Shown in pieces: positions 36,198-45,086 of a stretch of DNA of 64,000 nt. The notes under the pieces are model-generated. The model was not told where the DNA came from. It was given only the letters and a program-made list of their open reading frames with translations, and searched no databases. The DNA lies in the NCBI GenBank assembly GCA_020638465.1, contig JACKIM010000002.1, forward strand, positions 1,798,001 to 1,862,000, given 5' to 3'. Origin of the DNA: Geminicoccaceae bacterium (GTDB taxonomy: Bacteria > Pseudomonadota > Alphaproteobacteria > Geminicoccales > Geminicoccaceae). The position numbers and the translations under genes are program-made. Each line of letters starts with the position of its first letter. The stretch's first letter is position 1.

Positions 36198-37174
36198 AAG
36201 ACGTGAGCCGCCTCGTTACGGCCCTGTGCATCATCGCCCTGTTCGCTGCCATGCCGACACTGGCGGCCCTCGCGGGACAGTCTTCTCTCGTCACCCTTTC
36301 TGCCAGGGTGATGATCTACGCAATGGCCGCAGCCAGCCTCAACTTCATCCTCGGCTATGGCGGCATGATCTCGTTCGGCCATGCCGCCTTCTTCGGTATC
36401 GGCACCTACACTGTCGGCATTCTGGCACATCATCTCGCCTCGGGAGAAGCCCTGTTCGGTATCATTCCCGGCAGCGGATCGATGCTCGTGACCCTGCCCT
36501 CGGCCATCCTCGTCTCCGGCCTTGCCGCGGCTGCAATCGGTGCACTCTCCCTGCGCACCGGCGGCGTCCAGTTCATCATGATCACGCTGGCATTTGCACA
36601 GATGCTGTTCTTCTTCTTCGTCTCGCTCTCGACCTATGGCGGCGAGGACGGCATCATCATCGACCAGACCAACAGCGTGCCCGGCCTCGACATGCGCAAG
36701 AAGGCCGTGGCCTATTACTTCATCCTCGGCGTGGCAGTAGTCTACTTCCTGGCGCTGTGGCGGCTGATCCATTCGTCATTCGGCGAGATCATCAGCGGCA
36801 TTCGCCAGAACGAGCGCCGGATGACCGCCCTGGGTATCGCAACCTATCGCTACAAACTCGCGGCCTTCATCCTCGCCGGCATGGGGGCGGGACTGGCCGG
36901 CGCGTTGCTGGCCAATTACCTGCGCTTCGCGAGCCCCGACGCGATGTACTGGACCAAATCCGGCGAACTGATGATCATGGTCATCCTGGGCGGTGTCGGC
37001 AGTTTCTTCGGGCCGATCCTTGGCGCGGCTGCATTGCTTGTCCTTGAATACTATCTCGCTTCGTGGACTGAACACTGGTCGTTGCTGCTCGGGATTGTCC
37101 TTTTGCTCGTGGTGTTGGGGACACGGGGCGGTCTCTCGGGGCTCATCCTTCGGTTGCGCGGAGAGCGATCGTGA
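36194..37174 (+). CDS. branched-chain-type ABC transporter permease (LivM)
   Basis: A 326-residue membrane protein with LivM signatures: AAASLNFILGYGGMISFGHAAFFGIGTY near residue 43 and the EAA-like GIRQNERRMTALGI loop near 202 that contacts the ATPase. It overlaps LivH (4 bp) and the LivG-type GTG start (4 bp), so the transporter genes are tightly coupled. Confidence 0.93.
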   Translation: MKDVSRLVTALCIIALFAAMPTLAALAGQSSLVTLSARVMIYAMAAASLNFILGYGGMISFGHAAFFGIGTYTVGILAHHLASGEALFGIIPGSGSMLVTLPSAILVSGLAAAAIGALSLRTGGVQFIMITLAFAQMLFFFFVSLSTYGGEDGIIIDQTNSVPGLDMRKKAVAYYFILGVAVVYFLALWRLIHSSFGEIISGIRQNERRMTALGIATYRYKLAAFILAGMGAGLAGALLANYLRFASPDAMYWTKSGELMIMVILGGVGSFFGPILGAAALLVLEYYLASWTEHWSLLLGIVLLLVVLGTRGGLSGLILRLRGERS

Positions 37175-37926
37175 CCCTCCTGCTGGAAACCCGGGCTCTG
37201 GTGAAGCGCTTTGGCGGTCTGGTGGCCACCGACCATGTCGAACTTGCCATCGAAAAAGGGGAAATCCACGCGTTGATCGGCCCCAACGGTGCGGGAAAAT
37301 CCACGCTCATCAACCAGCTTTGCGGCGAACTGTTCCCCGACAATGGACAAATCCTGCTCGAAGGCCGCGACATCACCGACCTGCCTGCGGCGGAAAGGGT
37401 TCGCAGGGGCCTCGGCCGTACGTTCCAGATCACCTCGCTGCTCGATCAATCGAGCGTACGCGACAATGTCGGCATGGCCGTACAGGCCCGGCTCGGCCAC
37501 AATGGCCGCATCTGGGATCGTCGAGCGGGGCGCCGGGACCTCTGGCAGGAGACGGACACGCTACTCGCTGAAAGCGGCCTTGCGGAGCGTGCCGGCACCC
37601 CTTGCGCCGACCTTTCGCATGGCGAAAAGAAACAGCTCGAACTGCTGATGGCCATGACCGGGCGCCCACGCCTGATGCTCCTCGACGAACCCATGGCGGG
37701 ACTGGGGCATGCCGAAAGCCGGGAGATGGTCGCCCGGCTGCAGGAACTCCGCCGGTCAGCCACGGTACTGCTGGTCGAGCATGACATGGAAGCGGTCTTC
37801 GCTCTCGCCGATCGGATATCGGTGCTCGTCTACGGCCGGATCATCGCCACGGGCACTGTCGACGAAATCCGCAACGATCCGCAGGTGCACGAGGCCTATC
37901 TCGGCGGAGAGGACGGGGCATGCTGA
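37171..37926 (+). CDS. ABC transporter ATP-binding protein (LivG type)
   Basis: A 251-residue ATPase with Walker A GPNGAGKS near residue 37, the ABC signature region DLSHGEKKQLEL near 150, Walker B LMLLDEP and the switch histidine in VEHDM. The signature reads LSHGE rather than LSGGE, which is common in LivG-type subunits. It starts with GTG overlapping the LivM stop, and its 3' end overlaps the LivF-type gene by 7 bp. Confidence 0.93.
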   Translation: MTLLLETRALVKRFGGLVATDHVELAIEKGEIHALIGPNGAGKSTLINQLCGELFPDNGQILLEGRDITDLPAAERVRRGLGRTFQITSLLDQSSVRDNVGMAVQARLGHNGRIWDRRAGRRDLWQETDTLLAESGLAERAGTPCADLSHGEKKQLELLMAMTGRPRLMLLDEPMAGLGHAESREMVARLQELRRSATVLLVEHDMEAVFALADRISVLVYGRIIATGTVDEIRNDPQVHEAYLGGEDGAC

Positions 37927-38621
37927 AAATCGAGCATCTTCAAGCCGCCTACGGACAGAGCCGGGTGCTGTTCGATGTGTCGCTGGAGATCCGTGAAGGC
38001 GAGATCGTCACGCTCATGGGCCGCAACGGCATGGGCAAGACCACGACCGTCCGCTCCGTCATGGGCCTGCTGCGCCCCGGTGACGGCAGCATCACCTTTG
38101 ACGGCAAGCCGATTGCCGGTCTCGTCCCCGAACGGATTGCCCGTCTCGGCCTGGGTCTTGTTCCCGAAGGAAGACAGGTCTTTCCCACACTCACCGTACG
38201 TGAAAATCTCGTTGCCACGGCGGCGAACCGGAGAAACCACCCGCACCCATGGGTGTTGGACCGGGTCTTCGAGCTGTTCCCGCGCATGCGAGAGCGGGCA
38301 GGCCAGTCGGCCGGAACACTGTCGGGTGGCGAACAGCAGATGCTGGCGATCGGCCGGGCACTCATGACCAATCCGCGCCTTCTCATCCTGGATGAGGCGA
38401 CGGAAGGGCTCGCCCCCGTGATCCGTGGCGAGATCTGGCACTGCATCCGCCACCTGAAGGCTGAAGGCCAGTCGATCCTCCTGATCGACAAGAATCTCGC
38501 AGTGCTCGAACATCTTGCCGACCGTCACTATATCCTGGAAAAGGGGTACACGGTGTGGAACGGCAGCAGCAACGATCTCCATCAACAGCGCGACAGCGTT
38601 CAGGCCCATGTCGGCATATGA
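37920..38621 (+). CDS. ABC transporter ATP-binding protein (LivF type)
   Basis: A 233-residue ATPase with Walker A GRNGMGKT near residue 36, the signature LSGGEQQMLAIGRALM near 134 and Walker B LLILDEA. The H-loop position reads LLIDKNLAVL, with lysine where most ABC ATPases have histidine; LivF-type proteins often have VEQN here, so this may be a normal variant. The last 14 bp overlap the hydrolase gene that follows. Confidence 0.92.
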   Translation: MLKIEHLQAAYGQSRVLFDVSLEIREGEIVTLMGRNGMGKTTTVRSVMGLLRPGDGSITFDGKPIAGLVPERIARLGLGLVPEGRQVFPTLTVRENLVATAANRRNHPHPWVLDRVFELFPRMRERAGQSAGTLSGGEQQMLAIGRALMTNPRLLILDEATEGLAPVIRGEIWHCIRHLKAEGQSILLIDKNLAVLEHLADRHYILEKGYTVWNGSSNDLHQQRDSVQAHVGI

Positions 38622-39525
38622 TCCTCTCCACGGTTTCGATGGCGAACTGAATACAGATCAGCTCGATATCGAATACAATGCCCGGGCCACAGTTTCGCCC
38701 GAGCGCTTTGCCACAACCATGCAGGACTATCTCGATGCGACCGCTTCGGCCCGCATCCACTGTCTCGCGCGGGCCGATCTGCCGTATTCAGAAGACAGCG
38801 GCGGCCCGAGGCTCGATCTTTACGGCACGAACCCCGGAGAACGGCGCCCCGCCGTCATGTTCATCCACGGTGGCTACTGGCGTGCGCTGACGAAGGAACA
38901 TTCGGGCTTCATGGCCTCCATGCTCGCAGATCGTGGTATCGCCACCATCGTTCCGGACTATCGCCTCGCTCCCGATGCCTCCCTGGCGGAGATCGTTCAC
39001 GATGTCCGATCCGCCCTCGCCTTCACCTGGCATCGCGGTGCCGGACTGGGCATCGACCGTGAACGCATCACCCTTTGCGGCAGTTCGGCTGGCGGACACC
39101 TTGCGGCAAGTTGCATACAGCCGGGCTGGCAGGTTGCATACGGTCTGCCGGATATCGCCGTTCGCACGGCCCTGCCGGTGAGCGGTCTCTTCCATCTGGG
39201 TCCCATCGCCCGTTGCCACCCGCAGGCATGGCTGTCGCTGAGCGGCGAGGACGTGCTCCACCTGAGCCCTCTGCTCAAGCCCCCAGTCCGGCCCGCGGCA
39301 TCGCATATGCGGATCACCGTCGCGCTGGCTGCCAGCGAGGCCGAGGGCTTCAAACGGCAGTCGATGGCCTATCATGAGGCCCTGCTTGCCGCCGGTGTCA
39401 GCTCTTCCCTCCTGGAAATTGCCGGTCGCAACCATTTCGATGTCGTTCTCGATCTTGCCGACCCGCAATCGCAGCTCGCACGGGCCCTTCTCGATCTCGT
39501 GACTTCCGGCCACCAGGCGGCCTGA
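38608..39525 (+). CDS. alpha/beta hydrolase, arylformamidase (kynurenine formamidase)-like
   Basis: A 305-residue alpha/beta hydrolase. The HGGYW oxyanion motif is near residue 89 and is followed by RALTKEHSGFMA, characteristic of the AFMID/arylformamidase branch. The nucleophile elbow is GSSAG near residue 157 and the catalytic histidine is in GRNHFDV near 273. Arylformamidases hydrolyse N-formylkynurenine, and related enzymes cleave other formamides and esters. Its start lies inside the LivF-type gene, so it belongs to the same operon as the dioxygenase. This supports a kynurenine-like or formamide-containing substrate, but the exact compound is not shown. Confidence 0.8.
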   Translation: MSAYDPLHGFDGELNTDQLDIEYNARATVSPERFATTMQDYLDATASARIHCLARADLPYSEDSGGPRLDLYGTNPGERRPAVMFIHGGYWRALTKEHSGFMASMLADRGIATIVPDYRLAPDASLAEIVHDVRSALAFTWHRGAGLGIDRERITLCGSSAGGHLAASCIQPGWQVAYGLPDIAVRTALPVSGLFHLGPIARCHPQAWLSLSGEDVLHLSPLLKPPVRPAASHMRITVALAASEAEGFKRQSMAYHEALLAAGVSSSLLEIAGRNHFDVVLDLADPQSQLARALLDLVTSGHQAA

Positions 39526-39638
39526 CATTCCACCCGTGCACAGTTCTTGGGCCATCCCGTTCGACTGTGCTATCGCACATCGCAAACGGCGCACGACCCA
39601 CCCGCCGGCCGGCATGTCACGCCTTGAGGGAATCTTGC

Positions 39639-40691
39639 ATGACCATCGACGAACTCGTCATCCGCCGTCCCGACGACATGCACCTGCACCTGCGCGACGG
39701 TGACATGATGCGGCTGGTGACCCCGGAGTCGGCGCGTCTTTTCGGCCGGGCCATCATCATGCCCAACCTCGTTCCACCCATCGCTACCGTCGACATGGCC
39801 CGGGCCTATCGCGAGCGGATTCTTGCCTCGACGGGCGGCAGCGGGCCGTTCGAGCCCCTCATGACACTCTACCTCACTGAAGACATGTCTCCGCAGGAGA
39901 TCATTCTCGGCCATGAGAGCGGCCTCATTCGTGCCGTGAAGCTCTACCCCGCCGGCGCTACCACCAATTCGGCCAGCGGGGTACGGGACATCGGCCGGGT
40001 GATGGACGTTCTCCAGGCCATGGAATGCTGTGGCATGCCGCTCCTGGTGCATGGCGAGGTCACGGATCCCGACATCGATATCTTCGACCGCGAGAAAGTT
40101 TTCATCGACCGCGTCCTCGATCCGCTACGGCGATCGCTGCCCGGCCTGCGCGTGGTCATGGAGCATGTCACCACCCGCGACGGCGTGGATTACGTCCGCA
40201 GTGCCGATGATGGGCTGTATGCAACGCTGACCGTCCACCACCTGATCCTCAACCGCAATGCCATGCTGGTCGGTGGCATTCGCCCGCACTTCTACTGCCT
40301 GCCGATCCTCAAGCGCGAGGAACACCGCAAGGCCCTGCGCGATGCCGCCACCTCGGGCGACCGCCGCTTCTTCCTCGGCACCGATTCGGCGCCGCACGCC
40401 GTCCACACGAAGGAAAATGCCTGCGGTTGCGCCGGCGTCTACACCGCCACCAACGCTCTGGCCCACCTCGCCCATGTTTTCGAGGACGAGCACGCCCTCA
40501 GCCGCCTCGAAGCCTTTACCTCACTCAACGGACCCGTCTTCTATGGACTCCAGCCCCACACCGGGCGGATCCGCCTCAACCGCCACCCGAGACCCGTGAA
40601 CATCCCCGCCGAACTCGGTTCCGGCGATGTCCGGGTCCATGTTTTCGACCCCGGCATGCCTGTATACTGGCACGCCGAACCCCTGGCCTGA
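39639..40691 (+). CDS. pyrC: dihydroorotase
   Basis: A 350-residue zinc amidohydrolase that closes carbamoyl-aspartate to dihydroorotate in pyrimidine synthesis. It is the monomeric E. coli-type class: DMHLHLRDG (metal-binding histidines) near residue 13, the lysine that is carbamylated in AVKLYPAGATTNS near 99, and FLGTDSAPH near 245 with the catalytic aspartate. ATG 39639 has GAGGG 9 nt upstream; a longer reading from 39567 is not family-like. It is 113 bp after the hydrolase and 6 bp before the amidotransferase gene. Confidence 0.95.
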   Translation: MTIDELVIRRPDDMHLHLRDGDMMRLVTPESARLFGRAIIMPNLVPPIATVDMARAYRERILASTGGSGPFEPLMTLYLTEDMSPQEIILGHESGLIRAVKLYPAGATTNSASGVRDIGRVMDVLQAMECCGMPLLVHGEVTDPDIDIFDREKVFIDRVLDPLRRSLPGLRVVMEHVTTRDGVDYVRSADDGLYATLTVHHLILNRNAMLVGGIRPHFYCLPILKREEHRKALRDAATSGDRRFFLGTDSAPHAVHTKENACGCAGVYTATNALAHLAHVFEDEHALSRLEAFTSLNGPVFYGLQPHTGRIRLNRHPRPVNIPAELGSGDVRVHVFDPGMPVYWHAEPLA

Positions 40692-40697
40692 GCCTCC

Positions 40698-41459
40698 ATG
40701 CGCCCCTTTCTCATCCTGCAGTTGCGCCCTGAAGACATCACCAGCGACGACGAATACCGTGCGATCCTCGAACATGGCGGGCTCGATGCCGGCGAGACGG
40801 TACGGATCCGCATCGAGTACACCGGCATCCCCGAAGACCTCGACCCGCTTGCATACAGTGCCATCATTGTCGGCGGCAGCCCGTTCGATGTGAGCACACC
40901 GGCCCGCGAGAAAAGTGCCGTCCAGAAACGCATCGAAGCGGATTTCAGCCACCTCCTCGACCGCATCGTCGAACACGACCACCCCTTTCTCGGCGCCTGT
41001 TCCGGCAATGGCCTGCTCGGCAGTTGGTGTGGTGCGACGATCTCGCGACGCTTTGGCGAACCTGTCGGCGGGGTCGACCTCAGGCTGAGCGATGAGGCCC
41101 GCGACGATCCCCTGCTCGCAGGCTTCCCGCCGACCTTCCGCGCCCTGCTCGGGCACAAGGAAGCCTGTGACGTGACACCGCCCGGAGCCGTTCTGCTCGC
41201 CTCCAGTGCCACCTGCCCGGTCCAGATGTTCCGGGTGAAGAACAATGTCTACGCCACCCAGTTCCATCCCGAGGGTGACCCCGAAGGCTTCATCCTGCGC
41301 ATCGAAACCTATCGTCACCACGGCTATTTCGCGCCCGCGGATGCCGACCGCCTCATTGCCTCCGTCCGCGAGGAACATACCCCCTGGGCCCATTTGCTTC
41401 TGCGCCGCTTCGTCCAGCGCTTCCGTCAACGGCAGGATATCTGTCGCCGATGGCGATGA
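40698..41459 (+). CDS. class I glutamine amidotransferase (GuaA-like domain protein)
   Basis: A 253-residue stand-alone glutaminase-type protein. The nucleophile is in GACSGNGLLG near residue 100 and the His-Glu pair in QFHPEGD near 189, so the triad is intact. Stand-alone members include PuuD-like and gamma-glutamyl hydrolase-like enzymes; this one resembles those annotated as GMP synthase-related amidotransferases, with no synthetase partner. It starts 6 bp after pyrC without a good ribosome site, so it is probably coupled to it. Confidence 0.83.
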   Translation: MRPFLILQLRPEDITSDDEYRAILEHGGLDAGETVRIRIEYTGIPEDLDPLAYSAIIVGGSPFDVSTPAREKSAVQKRIEADFSHLLDRIVEHDHPFLGACSGNGLLGSWCGATISRRFGEPVGGVDLRLSDEARDDPLLAGFPPTFRALLGHKEACDVTPPGAVLLASSATCPVQMFRVKNNVYATQFHPEGDPEGFILRIETYRHHGYFAPADADRLIASVREEHTPWAHLLLRRFVQRFRQRQDICRRWR

Positions 41460-41558
41460 ATGCCCGCCCATGTGTCGAAACATGACCATGGACGAAAATT
41501 CCCCGGCCCGATCGGAGTTGCTCGCATCATCTCTGAATCCTCACCCCCGTTTTTCCGG

Positions 41559-42005
41559 TCATTTCGATGTGAATTGCCGAAGGGCCTCGCCTGCGACCAT
41601 GGCCGCGGCGATCACCACGTTCAGGGAACGCTCGCCCGGCGCCATGGGAATTCGCAACCGGGCATTCGCGGCACCGTGAACCTCTGGAGGCACACCGGCG
41701 CTTTCGCGACCGAGCAACAGCAGGTCCCCCGGCTCGAAACGGAAACCCGTGTAGATTTCGGACGCGGTCGTCGACAGCAGCACCAGCCGCCCCTGCCTGT
41801 CGTTGCGAAAGGCTTCAAAGCTCGCGTGGCGGCACAGTCGGGCACGGCCCGCATAATCCATTGCCGCCCTTTTGAGCCTCGCATCCCTGAGCGGAAAACC
41901 GGCCGGTTCGATAACATGCAAACCGAGGTCAAGGCAGGCACAAAGCCGCATGCATGCCCCCAGATTTCCCGGAATGTCGGGCTGGTACATGACAATCTCG
42001 ATCAT
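41559..42005 (-). CDS. trmL: tRNA (cytidine(34)-2'-O)-methyltransferase
   Basis: A 148-residue SPOUT methyltransferase. It has the short TrmL layout: start IEIVMYQPDIPGNLGACMRLC, a middle LLLLGRESAGVP and the knotted C-terminal RIPMAPGERSLNVVIAAAM. It methylates the wobble ribose of certain leucine tRNAs. ATG 42005 has GGAG 5 nt upstream; a longer reading from 42050 adds non-family residues. It is divergent from petA. Confidence 0.92.
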   Translation of the reverse strand: MIEIVMYQPDIPGNLGACMRLCACLDLGLHVIEPAGFPLRDARLKRAAMDYAGRARLCRHASFEAFRNDRQGRLVLLSTTASEIYTGFRFEPGDLLLLGRESAGVPPEVHGAANARLRIPMAPGERSLNVVIAAAMVAGEALRQFTSK

Positions 42006-42069
42006 GAGCGCTCCGAGCGGGGCCGGATCCCCGAAAAGGCTGTTGTACATTGCCGGAGAGCACTTTTAT

Positions 42070-42084
42070 GCGACCTTAGGTCGC
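42070..42084. promoter_or_regulatory. GCGACC-TTA-GGTCGC palindrome upstream of petA
   Basis: A perfect 6+3+6 inverted repeat in the 148-bp gap between trmL and petA, directly followed by TTGTTC, which could be a -35. It could be a regulator site for the bc1 operon or a 5' leader hairpin; no matching regulator is in the window. Confidence 0.35.
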
Positions 42085-42153
42085 TTGTTCCAGCCCGTTC
42101 GCGCCCCTACTTTCCGCCCCATATGACGTCATCGCTACGAGGGGTAGGTTCTT

Positions 42154-42702
42154 ATGGCCGCTTCGGCTACTCAGTCGGATCATGCTGGTGGCGGTACACG
42201 CCGCGATTTTCTTGAGGTGTTGGCTTGGTCGTCGGCTGCGGTAGGTGCCGGCTGCCTGGCATTGCCTTTGATCGACAGCATGAATCCATCGGCGGACGTG
42301 CTTGCATTGTCCTCCACGGAGGTGAACATCTCCGGCATCGACGAGGGCATGGCCATCACGGTTACCTGGCGTGGCTCGCCGGTTTTCGTTCGGCATCGGA
42401 CACCTGAGGAAATCGAGGAAGCCGAAACCGTCAACGTGGCGGATCTTCGTGATCCCCAGACCGACGAGTCGCGGGTCGAAAAGCCCGCATGGCTTGTCGT
42501 GATGGGCGTTTGCACCCATCTTGGCTGCGTTCCCGTGGGTAACCTGCCCACGGACAACCGTGGTGAATTCGGCGGCTGGTTCTGCCCTTGCCACGGTTCC
42601 CAGTTCGATACCTCTGGTCGAATTCGCAAGGGTCCAGCGCCTTTGAATCTTCCGGTGCCCCCTTACACCTTCCTGTCCGACGACGTGATCAAGATCGGTT
42701 AA
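42154..42702 (+). CDS. petA: ubiquinol-cytochrome c reductase iron-sulfur (Rieske) subunit
   Basis: A 182-residue Rieske protein. A Tat-type TRRDFLE precedes a membrane anchor (residues 15-42). The [2Fe-2S] ligands are C120, H122, C144 and H147 in CTHLGC and CPCHGS, with C125 and C146 as the disulfide pair. It takes electrons from quinol at the periplasmic side and passes them to cytochrome c1. It heads petABC, and its export needs the Tat system encoded at 51 kb. Confidence 0.97.
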   Translation: MAASATQSDHAGGGTRRDFLEVLAWSSAAVGAGCLALPLIDSMNPSADVLALSSTEVNISGIDEGMAITVTWRGSPVFVRHRTPEEIEEAETVNVADLRDPQTDESRVEKPAWLVVMGVCTHLGCVPVGNLPTDNRGEFGGWFCPCHGSQFDTSGRIRKGPAPLNLPVPPYTFLSDDVIKIG

Positions 42703-42761
42703 AGGCAGGAACAAGAACTTTGAGGCGGGCGATCAACCGTCCGGCCGATCGAGGAACATCG

Positions 42762-44057
42762 ATGAGTGCAAGCCACGAAAAACCTGTATTCAAGAACGGC
42801 ATGCTGCGGTGGGTGGATGATCGCCTGCCCGTCGTCACCGTCATGTACAATGCCATCGGTCCGGGACATCCCACACCGAAAAACCTGAGTTACTGGTGGA
42901 ATTTCGGGTCGCTTGCCGGCCTTATGCTCGGCCTGCAGATCATCACCGGCATCGTGCTGGCGATGCACTACGATCCGAACGCCGCCCAGGCGTTCGATTC
43001 GGTCGAGCACATCATGCGGGACGTGAATTTCGGATGGCTGCTGCGCTACGCACATGCCAACGGTGCATCGATGTTCTTCATCGTGGTCTATATCCACATC
43101 TTCCGGGGCCTCTATTACGGCTCATACAAGGCTCCTCGTGAGCTGTTGTGGATGATCGGCGTCGTCATCCTGCTGTTGATGATGGCCACCGCGTTCATGG
43201 GTTATGTGCTTCCCTGGGGCCAGATGAGCTTCTGGGGTGCCAAGGTGATCACCAATCTGTTCTCGGCCATCCCCTTCTTCGGCGAGAGCATCGTCACCTG
43301 GCTGTGGGGCGGCTTCAATGTGGGTGCGCCGACACTGAACCGGTTCTTCGCCCTGCATTACCTGCTGCCCTTCATCATCGCAGGTGTCGTGATCCTGCAT
43401 GTGTGGGCATTGCATCAGTTCGGCTCGAACAACCCGGTAGGGATCGATGTCACCGACAAGGACATGATCCCCTTCCACCCGTATTACACGGTGAAGGACC
43501 TGTTCGGCATCGGTGTCTTCCTCATCTTCTTCGCTGCCTTCGTGTTCTTCGCCCCGAACATGCTCGGTCATCCGGATAACTATATCCCGGCCAATCCTCT
43601 CTCCACTCCGCCACACATCGTGCCTGAATGGTATTTCCTGCCATTCTACGCGATCCTGCGTTCCACGGTGTACGAGCAGTTGTTCACGCCTCTGGCTGTC
43701 TTCGGCTGGTTCGGCATCACCGCGAAACTGATGGGCGTCCTGTTCATGTTCGCCTCGATCGCGGTGCTCCTGTTCTTGCCGTGGCTCGACACCTCCCGGG
43801 TCCGCAGCGCCCGGTTCCGCCCGATCTACAAGTGGGTCTACTGGCTGCTGTTCGTGGACGTGGTGGTTCTGACCTGGGTTGGCGGACAGGTTCCCGACAC
43901 AACGATCGTCTATATCGGCCAGGTCGGTACCGCCTACTACTTCTTCCACTTCCTCATTCTCATGCCGATCCTGGGCAAGATCGAGCGGCCGCTTGCCCTG
44001 CCCGACAGTATCAACAAGCCCGTCCTCGGACAGGCGCAGACCCAGCCGGCGGAGTGA
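42762..44057 (+). CDS. petB: cytochrome b subunit of the bc1 complex
   Basis: A 431-residue membrane protein with eight transmembrane segments, haem histidine pairs in helices B and D (for example HANGASMFFIVVYIHIFRG and HYLLPFIIAGVVILHVWALH) and the Qo-site PEWYFLP motif. It is not fused to cytochrome c1. ATG 42762 has GAGGAA upstream, and a longer reading from 42588 overlaps petA. Confidence 0.97.
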   Translation: MSASHEKPVFKNGMLRWVDDRLPVVTVMYNAIGPGHPTPKNLSYWWNFGSLAGLMLGLQIITGIVLAMHYDPNAAQAFDSVEHIMRDVNFGWLLRYAHANGASMFFIVVYIHIFRGLYYGSYKAPRELLWMIGVVILLLMMATAFMGYVLPWGQMSFWGAKVITNLFSAIPFFGESIVTWLWGGFNVGAPTLNRFFALHYLLPFIIAGVVILHVWALHQFGSNNPVGIDVTDKDMIPFHPYYTVKDLFGIGVFLIFFAAFVFFAPNMLGHPDNYIPANPLSTPPHIVPEWYFLPFYAILRSTVYEQLFTPLAVFGWFGITAKLMGVLFMFASIAVLLFLPWLDTSRVRSARFRPIYKWVYWLLFVDVVVLTWVGGQVPDTTIVYIGQVGTAYYFFHFLILMPILGKIERPLALPDSINKPVLGQAQTQPAE

Positions 44058-44064
44058 GCGGACC

Positions 44065-44838
44065 ATGACTGCCCATGAGATAAAGACCTTCCTCGGTGCC
44101 GCCCTCGTCGCATTCGGCCTGACATCGACCGCGGCACTGGCAGCGGGCGAGGAAGTCGAGCTCCTCGATGGAAATTTCCAGCATCAGGGCCCGTTCGGTA
44201 CCTTTGACAAGGCCGCGGTACAGCGCGGGTTTCAGGTCTTCAAGACCGTCTGCGCGACCTGTCACTCGGCCAAGTATCTGGCGTTCCGCGACCTGGAGGA
44301 TCTCGGTTACACGGAAGACCAGGTGAAGGCGATCGCGGCCGAATACACGGTTACCGATGGTCCGAATGATGACGGAGAGATGTTCGAGCGGCCTGCGGCC
44401 CCCTTCGACTATTTCCCGCACCCCTTCCCCAATGACAATGCCGCCCGCGCCGCCAATGGAGGGGGTCTACCGCCGGATCTTTCCCTGATCACGAAGGCTC
44501 GCGAAGGCGGCGAGGACTACACATACAGCCTGCTACTGGGCTATGAAGAGGCTCCCGCCGACGTCGAAGTCGGCGAGGGCATGTCCTACAATGCCTACTT
44601 CCCGGGTCATCAGATCAAGATGCCGCAGCCGCTGTACGGCGATGACGTCACCTATCAGGACAACACGAGTTCCGACATCCATCAGGAAGCTCATGATGTC
44701 GTGTCCTTCCTGCACTGGCTTGCCGAGCCCAAGATGGAGGAGCGCAAGCGTACCGGCATCAAGGCGATGATCTTCCTGGTGATATTCAGTGGCATTTTCT
44801 ATGCCTACAAGCGTCGGATCTGGGCGGACCTGCACTAG
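44065..44838 (+). CDS. petC: cytochrome c1
   Basis: A 257-residue protein with a cleavable signal peptide (AALA near residue 26), the haem c motif C63-A-T-C66-H67, the methionine ligand region near HQIKMPQPL, and a C-terminal transmembrane anchor (IKAMIFLVIFSGIFYAYKRR). It passes electrons from the Rieske protein to soluble cytochrome c. It closes petABC, 7 bp after petB. Confidence 0.97.
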   Translation: MTAHEIKTFLGAALVAFGLTSTAALAAGEEVELLDGNFQHQGPFGTFDKAAVQRGFQVFKTVCATCHSAKYLAFRDLEDLGYTEDQVKAIAAEYTVTDGPNDDGEMFERPAAPFDYFPHPFPNDNAARAANGGGLPPDLSLITKAREGGEDYTYSLLLGYEEAPADVEVGEGMSYNAYFPGHQIKMPQPLYGDDVTYQDNTSSDIHQEAHDVVSFLHWLAEPKMEERKRTGIKAMIFLVIFSGIFYAYKRRIWADLH

Positions 44839-44847
44839 AACCCTTCC

Positions 44848-44870
44848 CGTTCATGTGGAATGCATGAACG
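44848..44870. repeat. inverted repeat after petC
   Basis: CGTTCATG and CATGAACG form a perfect 8-bp stem with a 7-nt loop, 9 nt after the petC stop. There is no T-run, so it may be an mRNA 3' stabilising hairpin rather than a terminator. Confidence 0.4.
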
Positions 44871-44975
44871 ACAAGGACATATGGTCAAGCAACGAGATGG
44901 AGCATCAGGCCGGTCATGTCTGATCGGGATGTACTCCAGTGGCTTCACACCCATCCGAGATCGAATTTGAAAGGG

Positions 44976-45012
44976 AAAAGCGGCATCACGACAATGGTGA
45001 GGCCGCTTTTTT
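44976..45012 (+). terminator. rho-independent terminator of petABC
   Basis: AAAAGCGGC pairs with GCCGCTTTT (9 bp, 17-nt loop), followed by TT to give a run of six T on the plus strand. It lies 138 bp after petC. The A-run on the opposite side gives partial terminator character for the minus-strand small gene as well. Confidence 0.7.
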
Positions 45013-45086
45013 CATGGAGTGCCATCGCCTGACCGGGCAGGCAGGCACAATACCGCCTGACTCGACAATCCTGTTGCCGTTCCCGA

